The position numbers and the translations under genes were made by a program. Below are positions 8,783 to 16,800 of a stretch of 64,000 bases of DNA, piece by piece. Numbering within the stretch: the stretch's first letter is position 1; each line of letters opens with the position of its first letter. The stretch is taken from positions 7,374,501-7,438,500 of the forward strand of contig NZ_CP092183.1 in NCBI RefSeq assembly GCF_023499255.1, in the 5' to 3' direction. The stretch comes from Couchioplanes caeruleus (GTDB lineage: Bacteria; Actinomycetota; Actinomycetes; Mycobacteriales; Micromonosporaceae). The notes below the pieces were generated by a model. The model did not search any database. It saw only the letters and a program-made list of their open reading frames with translations, and was not told where the DNA came from.

Positions 8783-9480
8783 CCGGCGAGTCGCTGGTCG
8801 CCCCGGTCACCTCGACGCGTACGGCGTGGACCGGCCTCTCCCTGGCGGACAGCTTCCGGGGCCTGCACCAGGCGGTCGACGGCGGCACCTGGGTCGACCA
8901 GGCACTGGCCGGCGGCGCCTTCGCCACCGAGGCCGCGGCGACCGCCCTGGACCCGTTCAGCGCCCTGCTCTCCAACGGCCTCGGCTGGGCGATGGAGTAT
9001 TTCGACCCGCTCCGCGAGATGCTCGACAAGCTGGCCGGCATCCCGGACCGCGTCGCCTCCCACGCCACCACCTGGACGAACATGGCCGCCGAACTCCAGT
9101 CGATGGCCACCGACCTCGAGTCGGCCCTCACCTCGGACCTGCCCGACTGGCAGGGACCGGCCGCGGAGACGTACCAGAACCTGATGGCCAACAACGTCGA
9201 CGCCCTGGACGGCCTCGGCGTGCTGGCCGCGACGATGGCCGCGGCCACCCAGGCGGCCGGCAACCTGGTCACCTTCACCCGCGACATCGTCCGCGACCTG
9301 ATCGCGGACCTGGTCGCCCGCGTGATCGTGTGGGCGGCGGAGTCGCTCCTGGTCGTGACGATCCCGGTGGTGGCCGCCCAGATCGCCTCGGCGGTGGTGA
9401 AGTGGGCGGGCCGCATCCTGAGCTACACGAGCGCGCTGATCACCAGCCTCCAGAACCTGACAACCCTCCTCGAAGGCTGA
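8779..9480 (+). CDS. WXG100-like type VII secretion target
   Basis: The protein has 233 residues from ATG 8779, chosen because it overlaps the previous stop as ATGA; the frame is open further upstream without a ribosome site. Two long helical segments bracket W124-Q-G126 (SDLPDWQGPAAETY), the WXG hairpin. The C-terminal part (about 150-225) is hydrophobic, with two segments that could insert in a membrane. The family carries toxins through ESX/T7SS machinery. Its TGA stop is followed in the same frame, after one codon, by the toxin ORF, suggesting a split of a former single toxin polypeptide. Confidence 0.8.
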   Translation: MTGESLVAPVTSTRTAWTGLSLADSFRGLHQAVDGGTWVDQALAGGAFATEAAATALDPFSALLSNGLGWAMEYFDPLREMLDKLAGIPDRVASHATTWTNMAAELQSMATDLESALTSDLPDWQGPAAETYQNLMANNVDALDGLGVLAATMAAATQAAGNLVTFTRDIVRDLIADLVARVIVWAAESLLVVTIPVVAAQIASAVVKWAGRILSYTSALITSLQNLTTLLEG

Positions 9481-9483
9481 ATC

Positions 9484-10116
9484 GTGCCACGAAGGCCGCA
9501 CGGAGGAGACGAAGAGAGCGGCCCGCACCGGGGGCGCGGGCACGGCGGTGTGCAGAGCGTGCGAGGCGGCGAGGACGCTCTCGAGGAGGTGGCGGGGGCG
9601 GGGCGGGCCGGCGCGAGACGACAGCCGGACCACTTCGTGACCCGCATGACGGGCGAGCCGGGCGGCACCCCGACCGGCCACCCGACCCCGGTCAGCTCGA
9701 AGCAGGACGCCGAGGTGCAGCGTTCCCTCGAGATGGAGAATGCTGCCGCCCAAGCTTTGGCCGCCAAGGGCTACCGCATCAAGCAGAACCCATCGCTGGA
9801 CGAGGTGACCCGCGCCCGAGATGCCACCGGAGACACCGGCCGTCCCACGTCGGAACCCGACTACTTGCTCGAGGGCCGGGTCTTCGATTGCTACTCCCCC
9901 ACCAAACCGACCAAGAACGTCCGGGGTATCTGGTCCGAGGTACAGGAGAAGGTCGCCGACGGCCAGACACAGCGGGTCGTAGTCAACCTGCAAGACTGGC
10001 GCGGGGACGTATCGGCTCTCCGCACGCAGTTTCGCGACTGGCCCGTACCCGACCTGAAAGAGGTCAAGGTCATCACATCCGATGGTGAGATCGTCCCCTT
10101 CATTCCGGAGCAGTGA
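9484..10116 (+). CDS. CdiA-CT-type tRNase toxin
   Basis: The C-terminal 130 residues match the CdiA_C_tRNase domain: NAAAQALAAKGYRIKQNP, SEPDYLLEGRVFDCYSP, NVRGIWSEVQEKVADGQTQRVVVNLQD and LKEVKVITSDGEIVPF. The family cleaves tRNA in competitor cells. A short linker (GGTPTGHPTPVSSKQDAEVQRSL) of the type that precedes toxin tips in T7SS effectors comes first. From GTG 9484 there are 210 residues; ATG 9646 is an alternative start that would give about 156. Residues 1-54 use unusual codons (CCA, CGA, AGG, GGA), so they may be remnant linker. It lies in frame with the WXG100-like gene, separated by TGA ATC. Confidence 0.8.
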   Translation: MPRRPHGGDEESGPHRGRGHGGVQSVRGGEDALEEVAGAGRAGARRQPDHFVTRMTGEPGGTPTGHPTPVSSKQDAEVQRSLEMENAAAQALAAKGYRIKQNPSLDEVTRARDATGDTGRPTSEPDYLLEGRVFDCYSPTKPTKNVRGIWSEVQEKVADGQTQRVVVNLQDWRGDVSALRTQFRDWPVPDLKEVKVITSDGEIVPFIPEQ

Positions 10117-10138
10117 GCACGATGCGGAGTTCGCGAAC

Positions 10139-10588
10139 ATGGCGCTCGATTACCGGCTGACTCTGGCCGGCACCACTCCCGTGGACCAGGTTGCCGAACG
10201 GGCCTATCCGGATCCGGATGAGCGCCCGACGGGAACGCCTCCTCTGCTGTCCGCCGATCTGCTGGAGCGCCTCGGATTCAGCACAACGGTCCGTGCAGGG
10301 CGCAACGGATACGTCGATGTCCTCTCCGACGACGGCTCGTGGGAGTGGGAGCCCGAGGAGTACGTCAATCTCGGATTCCGCATGGACAAGTTCGCCGACC
10401 CGCAGTGGAACATCTCGAACATGCTGACGGTCGTACGTCGCGTGCTGACGAGCGGCTCGGAAGACGCGGCCTTCGTCTTCAACGGTGATGTGCTGCTCTT
10501 GACCAGGCTCGGCGGCGAGCTGGTCAAGCATCGCCGTGATGGCTGGTGGAGCAGCTACGCCGGCGCCGACGACATCATTCCGGGGTGA
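10139..10588 (+). CDS. SitI3-like immunity protein
   Basis: The protein has 149 residues, read from ATG 10139 with GGAG nine bases upstream; the frame extends upstream into the toxin gene without good support. The opening MALDYRLTLAGTTPVDQVAE resembles SitI3-family immunity proteins found in polymorphic-toxin loci. A mid-region GYVDVLSDDGSWEWEPEEYVNLGFRMDK and an acidic surface suit binding of a basic RNase. It starts 22 bp after the tRNase stop, as expected for a cognate immunity gene. The family assignment comes from motif memory, so moderate confidence. Confidence 0.7.
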   Translation: MALDYRLTLAGTTPVDQVAERAYPDPDERPTGTPPLLSADLLERLGFSTTVRAGRNGYVDVLSDDGSWEWEPEEYVNLGFRMDKFADPQWNISNMLTVVRRVLTSGSEDAAFVFNGDVLLLTRLGGELVKHRRDGWWSSYAGADDIIPG

Positions 10589-10591
10589 GCG

Positions 10592-10993
10592 GTGGCTTCC
10601 GTGAGTTCGGCGTGGGACCCGGACAGCCCTGATTTCCTCGCGGCGCAACACCGCGCCGCCGTACGCGATCGCGTGCTTTCCGGCACGTACGTGCTGGTCG
10701 ACGGGGAACTGTTGCGGCGGGCCCACGGGTCGGGACCCGTGGCGCCCGAGCGTGTGGAGTTGACCGTCTCCTTCACCACGACCGCACGTCACCGGGACGG
10801 CGCCGTCCTGGAGCTGACCGCGCCGGACGGCGACGGGGTCCGCGCGATCTGGTGGCGGGGCCTCAACAACGACGCCGCCGAGACCATCCCGGCCGGGTTC
10901 GGGTGGGAGAAGAACGACGACTACCACTACGGGACGGTCGGATGGGCGGAGCTCGACGACATGGCGGTGTCGGCCGAGCTCCGCCCCCGGTGA
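10592..10993 (+). CDS. Hypothetical protein at end of toxin operon
   Basis: This 133-residue soluble protein starts at GTG 10592, three bases after the immunity gene stop, and ends the plus-strand run. An N-terminal helical part (WDPDSPDFLAAQHRAAVRDRVLSGTYVLVDGELL) is followed by a beta-rich part with several Trp residues (AIWWRGLNNDAAETI, GFGWEKNDDYHYGTVGW). No family is recognised. Position suggests a second immunity protein or an accessory factor of the tRNase system; that is inference. Confidence 0.5.
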   Translation: MASVSSAWDPDSPDFLAAQHRAAVRDRVLSGTYVLVDGELLRRAHGSGPVAPERVELTVSFTTTARHRDGAVLELTAPDGDGVRAIWWRGLNNDAAETIPAGFGWEKNDDYHYGTVGWAELDDMAVSAELRPR

Positions 10994-10998
10994 CGGCG

Positions 10999-12153
10999 TC
11001 AGCCCTTGAGCAGCTGGCGCGCCATCACGATGCGCTGGACCTGGTTGGTGCCTTCGTAGATCTGGGTGATTTTCGCGTCGCGCATCATGCGCTCCACGGG
11101 GTAGTCGCGGGTGTAGCCGTACCCGCCCAGGATCTGCACCGCGTCCGTCGTGATCTCCATGGCCGCGTCCGAGGCGAAGCACTTGGCCGCCGCCCCGAAG
11201 TACGTGAGGTCCGCGTCGCCCCGTTCGCTCTTGCCGGCCGCCACGTACGTCATCTGGCGGGCCGCCTCGAGCTTCATGCCCATGTCGGCGAGCATGAACT
11301 GCAGGCCCTGGAAGTCGGCGATGGGCTTGCCGAACTGCTTGCGTTCCTTCGCGTACCCGAGGGCGAAGTCGAGCGCGCCCTGCGCGATGCCGACGGCCTG
11401 GGCCGCGATGGTGACGCGGGTGTGGTCGAGGGTCTTCATCGCGGTCGCGAAGCCGGTGCCCTCGTCGCCGATGATGCGGTCCGCCGGGATGCGGACGTTG
11501 TCGAAGTAGACCTCTCGGGTGGGGCTGCCCTTGATGCCGAGCTTCTTCTCCGGCGCGCCGAAGCTGACGCCCTCGTCGGACTTCTCCACGACGAAGGCGG
11601 AGATGCCGCGGGAGCGGGCGGCGGGGTCCGTCACCGCGAAGACCGTGTAGTACTCCGAGACGCCCGCGTTGGTGATCCAGCGCTTGACGCCGTTGAGGAT
11701 CCAGTAGTCGCCGTCGCGGACGGCGCGGGTGGTCATGGAGGCGGCGTCGCTGCCCGCTTCGGGCTCCGACAGACAGTACGAGAACATCGCCTCGCCGCGG
11801 GCCACGGGCGGGAGGTAGCGCTCCTTCAGAGACTCGGAGCCCGCAAGGATCAGGGGCATCGTGCCGAGCTTGTTCACCGCCGGGATGAGCGAGGAGCTGG
11901 CGCAGGCGCGGGCCACCTCTTCGATGACGATCGCCGTGGCCAGGGCGTCCGCGCCGGCGCCGCCGTACTCGACCGGGATGTGCGGGGCGTGGAAGTCCGA
12001 GGAGCGCAGGGCCTCGTACGACGCCTTGGGGAACTCGCCGCTCTCGTCGGCCTCCGCCGCGTTCGGGGCCACGCGGGCGTCGCAGACCTCGCGGACGGCC
12101 GCCCGGATGGTCTCGTGGTCCTCCGGCAGCTGGTAGACGTCGAACTCAGACAT
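10999..12153 (-). CDS. Acyl-CoA dehydrogenase
   Basis: This 384-residue FAD flavoprotein catalyses alpha-beta dehydrogenation of acyl-CoA. Signature 1 (YCLSEPEAGSDAASM) lies near residue 130, WITNAGVSEYYTVFA near 165, and the C-terminal QILGGYGYTRDYPVERMMRDAKITQIYEGTNQVQRI carries the catalytic-base Glu in YEGTNQ. I chose ATG 12153 (MSEFDVYQLPEDHE), which has AGAAGGGG upstream; the frame stays open much further but without homology. It is close to the short/branched-chain ACAD group. The gene stands alone, divergent from UDP-glucose dehydrogenase. Confidence 0.93.
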   Translation of the reverse strand: MSEFDVYQLPEDHETIRAAVREVCDARVAPNAAEADESGEFPKASYEALRSSDFHAPHIPVEYGGAGADALATAIVIEEVARACASSSLIPAVNKLGTMPLILAGSESLKERYLPPVARGEAMFSYCLSEPEAGSDAASMTTRAVRDGDYWILNGVKRWITNAGVSEYYTVFAVTDPAARSRGISAFVVEKSDEGVSFGAPEKKLGIKGSPTREVYFDNVRIPADRIIGDEGTGFATAMKTLDHTRVTIAAQAVGIAQGALDFALGYAKERKQFGKPIADFQGLQFMLADMGMKLEAARQMTYVAAGKSERGDADLTYFGAAAKCFASDAAMEITTDAVQILGGYGYTRDYPVERMMRDAKITQIYEGTNQVQRIVMARQLLKG

Positions 12154-12303
12154 GGCTGTGGCCCCTTCTCTGCGACTCCGCCGCCCTATGTTACCGACGC
12201 GTAGGGTACGCGCACTATCCTCGCCCCGGACGGCGGTCGGACGGTTTGTGCGACCCCGTGAGAAGGTGTTTGCCACGTACCCCTGGTGACTGGAGTTCAC
12301 AGC

Positions 12304-13743
12304 GTGACCATCCCGTACCCGACCACGCAGACCGTACCCGCGTTCCCGGAGGTCGAGGTGCCGTCCGGCGCTCCCCGGCCGCGGCTGGCGTTCCTCGGCA
12401 CGGGTTACCTGGGTGCCACGTACGCCATCTGCTTCGCCGAGCTGGGCTACGACGTGCTCGGCTTCGACGTGGACGAGCCGAAGATCGCGAAGCTGGCCGC
12501 GGGGCAGGTGCCGTTCCACGAGCCGGGGCTGGACGAGCTGCTGCGGGCCAACCTGAACTCCGGGCGGCTGCGGTTCACGACCTCGTACGAGGAGGTCGCC
12601 GAGTTCGCCGACGTGCACTTCATCTGTGTGGGCACCCCGCAGCGCGGCGACGGGATGGGCGCGGACCTGGCGTACGTCGAGGCGTCGGTGACCAATCTCG
12701 CCCGCCACCTCAAGCGCCGGGCGTTGATCGTGGGCAAGTCCACGGTGCCGGTGGGTACGGCCGAGTGGGTGGAGCAGCTGGTCGCCAAGCACACCGACCC
12801 GGAGCTGGGCATCGAGGTGGCGTGGTCGCCGGAGTTCCTGCAGGAGGGCTTCGCGGTCGAGGACGTGCTGCGCCCCAACCGGATCGTGGTCGGTGTGAAG
12901 ACCGAGTGGGCCAACGGCATGCTCTACGCCGCGCACAAGGGTGTGTTCGACCTGGCCGCCACCGAGGACCGGGAGGTGCCGCTGGTGGTGACCGACTTCG
13001 CCACGGCGGAGCTGGTCAAGGTCGCCGCGAACGCGTTCCTGGCCACGAAGATCAGCTTCATCAACGCCATGGCCGAGGTGTGCGAGGTCGCCGGCGGCGA
13101 CGTGACCCAGCTGGCCAAGGCGATCGGGTACGACCCGCGCATCGGTAACCGGTTCCTGCAGGCTGGGGTCGGGTTCGGCGGCGGCTGCCTGCCCAAGGAC
13201 ATCCGCGCGTTCCAGGCCCGCGCGCAGGAACTCGGCGCCGGTGAGGCGCTGCGGTTCCTGCACGAGGTCGACCTGATCAACCAGCGGCGGCGCACCAAGG
13301 TGCTGCAGCTCGCGGCGGAGCTGCTGGGCCGCCGCTCGGGCCCGGCGGGCCCGGACCTGTCCGGCACCCGCATCGCCGTGCTCGGCGCCGCGTTCAAGCC
13401 CAACTCCGACGACGTACGCGACGCGCCCGCGCTCGCCGTCGCCGCGGGACTGGCCAAGGCCGGCGCCGACGTGCACGTGTACGACCCGCAGGGCATGGAC
13501 AACGCGCGGACGGTGCAGCCGCAGCTCACGTACGAGACCTCCATGGCGGAGGCGGTCGCCGGCGCCGAACTGGTGTGCGTGCTCACCGAGTGGGCGGAGT
13601 TCCGCAACGCCGACCCGCAGGCGCTGGGCGAGACGGTCGCCGGCAAGCGCGTCATCGACGGCAAGAACTGCCTGGACCCGGTCCTGTGGGCGCGGGCCGG
13701 CTGGCAGTACCGCGGCATGGGACGGCCCGCCCCGGCACTCTGA
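12304..13743 (+). CDS. UDP-glucose 6-dehydrogenase
   Basis: The 479-residue enzyme oxidises UDP-glucose to UDP-glucuronate with two NAD+. The Rossmann motif FLGTGYLGATYAICFAELGYDVLGFDVD is N-terminal, VGTPQRGDG and GKSTVPVGTAEW follow, and the catalytic cysteine is in GFGGGCLPKDI near residue 294. The C-terminal binding domain has GAAFKPNSDDVRDAP. GTG 12304 is preferred over GTG 12286 because GGAG lies eight bases upstream. It provides precursor for cell-envelope polysaccharide. A strong hairpin terminator follows. Confidence 0.93.
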   Translation: MTIPYPTTQTVPAFPEVEVPSGAPRPRLAFLGTGYLGATYAICFAELGYDVLGFDVDEPKIAKLAAGQVPFHEPGLDELLRANLNSGRLRFTTSYEEVAEFADVHFICVGTPQRGDGMGADLAYVEASVTNLARHLKRRALIVGKSTVPVGTAEWVEQLVAKHTDPELGIEVAWSPEFLQEGFAVEDVLRPNRIVVGVKTEWANGMLYAAHKGVFDLAATEDREVPLVVTDFATAELVKVAANAFLATKISFINAMAEVCEVAGGDVTQLAKAIGYDPRIGNRFLQAGVGFGGGCLPKDIRAFQARAQELGAGEALRFLHEVDLINQRRRTKVLQLAAELLGRRSGPAGPDLSGTRIAVLGAAFKPNSDDVRDAPALAVAAGLAKAGADVHVYDPQGMDNARTVQPQLTYETSMAEAVAGAELVCVLTEWAEFRNADPQALGETVAGKRVIDGKNCLDPVLWARAGWQYRGMGRPAPAL

Positions 13744-13763
13744 CGACTGACCGATTTCCGGCC

Positions 13764-13797
13764 ACGGCCGCGAACCTGCCGGGTTCGCGGCCGTTTC
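13764..13797 (+). terminator. Hairpin terminator after UDP-glucose dehydrogenase
   Basis: ACGGCCGCGAACC and GGTTCGCGGCCGT form a perfect 13-bp stem with a 5-base loop, followed by TTT. It lies 20 bp after the stop codon. Confidence 0.85.
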
Positions 13798-13878
13798 CAT
13801 TGATCTCGACCCGCTTGGGACTGTTCTAATGAGGTGTCGGGAAGGCATGCTCGGGGTGGGTCGGGTCAAGGAGGTGCC

Positions 13879-16800
13879 GTGGCGCAGGCGCAGGAGCCGG
13901 ACAGCTACGACGAGGAGTTGGCCCGTATCGAGGCGTCGATCGCGGAACTGAAGATCCGTGATCTGGCGGCGGCCAAGGAACGCACGAACATCGCGAGCAA
14001 GATCCAGGCCGCGCAGTTCCAGCGGGACATCCTCGCGCACGCCAACCAGCAGCGGAAACGCGCCGCGGCGAAGGCAGCCAGCCGGCGCATCCGGCTGCGC
14101 ACGCCCGGAGCCGCCCAGACCTCCGGCGCCCCCGCGGCAACCGGCTCCCCGGTGGCGACCGGCTCCCCCATGGCGAGCGGCTCCCCCGTGGCGACCGGCT
14201 CCCCCGTGGCTGCCGGTGCGCCCTCGGCCGCCGCACCCGCCGAGGGCCGGCCGTCCTGGTCACCGCCGGGCACGCCGTACACCGGGCCGCCCGGGCACGC
14301 CACCGACGGGGTGACCGTGCTGGTCGACGACCCGCCGCCCACCGAGGAGCCGCCGCCGGCCGCACCGCCGCGGCGCCCGCGGGTCGCGCCGCTGCCGCCC
14401 CAGCCGCCGGCGCACGAGCCGGAGACCTCGTCGCAGTCGGTGCAGAACATCCTGCTCGGCCTCAGCGCGCTCGTCCTCGGCGTCGCCGCCGTCGTCTTCG
14501 CCGGCGCGACCAGCAACGGCGTGGGCCGCGCCTTCATCCTCGCCCTCTTCACCGCGGTCGCACTGGCGGCCGCGCCCGTGATCGCCCGCCGCGGCCTCAC
14601 CTCGACCGGTGAGACGCTCGCGGCGGTGGGGCTCATCCTGCTGCCGATGAGCCTGTACGCCCTGCACGGCAGTCCCGCGTTCGGCGGCTCCCGCGTGCCC
14701 GCCCCGGTGTTCCTCGGCGTCACGCTGCTGATCACCGCGGCGGCGTCGTTCGTCTACGCCGGTGTCACGCGGCTCGCCGCCCCGCGGTACGCCACGGTCG
14801 TCGCCGTGCAGCCGGTGCCGCCGCTGCTGGCGTACCCGATGATCGAGAGCCCGGCCGGATGGGCGCTGGCGCTCACCGCCGTGGCCGTCGTCGACCTGCT
14901 GCTGCTCACCACGGTGATCCGGCGGGGCCGGCTGGTGCCGCGCTGGCCGGTGGGACGCCCCGTCGCCGGCGACCGGGAGTCGCTGGCCGAGGCCGACGCC
15001 CGGGACATCGGCGCCCGCGACTTCGAGTCGCGCGACGACCCGGCGGACCCGGGCTCCTACAGCGCCGCCGCGCAGGCCACCGAGGCCGATCCGGCCGCCG
15101 CCGACGCGGACTTCGACACGCCGGACCGGCCCGAGTCCCGGCCCGAGGAACCCGACCTGATCATCGACGGGCTCACCGGGCGCCGCCGACGGCGCTGGCT
15201 GCCCACGCGGATCTTCCCCGGGCCCCGACCGGCCGGCGCGCCCGCCGCCGGCTCGGTGCCGCTCGCGCCGCCCGCCACACCGCCGTCGGCCGGCTGGCTG
15301 CGGCAGCTGACCTTCAGCCTGCTGTGCATCGCCGCGGCCGGCGCGCTGCTGTACGCCACCGCCGCACTGCTGAGCGCGGACGCCGTGGTGGACGCCGTAC
15401 GCTCCGGATTGATCTTGATCCTCGCCGCCGTGATCGTGTCCGCGGCCGCGCGCATGGTCGACCAGATCCTCGCGCGCAACATCGCCGGGGCCGTGCTGAC
15501 CCTGGCGATCATCGGCGCCTGCGCCCGCATCGCGGCGGTGGGCTCGCCGGCCTGGACCCTCGCCGCCGCGTCCGCCGCCGTCGCCGTCACCGGGGCCGCC
15601 GTGCGCATGCTCGCGGACGAGGTGCGGCGCGGACCGCAGTACGCGTCGGCCGCCGCCCTCACGCTCATCGGCCTGTTCGTCGCCGTCGACGCCCTCCGCG
15701 CGGCTCTCGCGCCGGTGCAGGCGGCACGGCCGGTGTGGAACGCGGACACCGCCGCCTACGCGGGCCGGCTCGCCGCGGCCGCGGGCGAATCGGGGTGGCT
15801 GCTGGCCCTGAGCGCGCTGCTGCTGACCGTGGCGGCCGCGCTCGCCCTGCCGGCCGAGTACAGGTGGGAAGGCGCGGTGACCGGGGTCGCGCTGACCGCC
15901 CTGTCCGTGCCGTCGTCGCTGGGCCTGCCCTGGTCGGAGGCGCCCTGGCCGCTGGTCGTGGCGGCCATCGGCATCGGCGCGGCCGGCCTGCTCGCGCCGA
16001 CCCGCCGGGTCGCGGTCGCGCACATCGCGGCCGCGGGCGTCGTCGGCCTCTTCGGCGCCGGCGCCGCGCTGAGCGCGTCGTGGCTGACCGCCGCGGTCCT
16101 CACCGCGCTGGCCGGCGCGGGCGTGATGGTCGCGGTCGCGGCCCGCCAGATCCCGGTACGCCTGTACGCCTGGCTGATCGGCGACTGGGCGTCCGGGGCG
16201 GCGGCTCTGGCCATCCCCGGGGCCGTGGTCACCGCGGTCCTGGCCGTCCACGACCGCGGCGACGGGCCACCGCCCACCGAGGCCGTCACCGTCCCCGCGC
16301 TGGCCCTCGGCTTCCTCGCCGTCGCCGGCACGCTCACGTACGCGGCGGTGTTCCAGGTGGCCCGGCGCGAGGTCAGCGTCCCGTTGACCGCCGGAACCGG
16401 GCTGGGGGCAGTCGCCCTGGCGCTCGCCGCTCTGCTGGCACCGGGCTCCACCGCGCCGGACGTCTGGGTGGGCGCGCTCCTGCTGGCCGCCGCCTTCCTC
16501 CTTTTCTTCGCGAAGTCGCTGGACAACGGCCGGCGTGCGGACCGGATGCTCGACGGGCCCGACATCGCCGCGGCGGCCGCCACCGTGGCGGTCTGCGGCG
16601 CGCTCGCCCGGGTCGCCGCCCTGGCCTTCCCCGAGGCGCCGCTGGCCGTCGCGGCGATCGTGGTGCTGATCGTCGCCTTCGGGGTCCGCGCGCTGCCGGA
16701 CGACTGGCGACGGGGTCCGGTCCGCGGCCTGGCGGTGGCCGGCCTGGTGATCGGCGCCATCGCCGGCTGGCAGGCGCTCGTCTCCGGCCTGCGGCTCATC

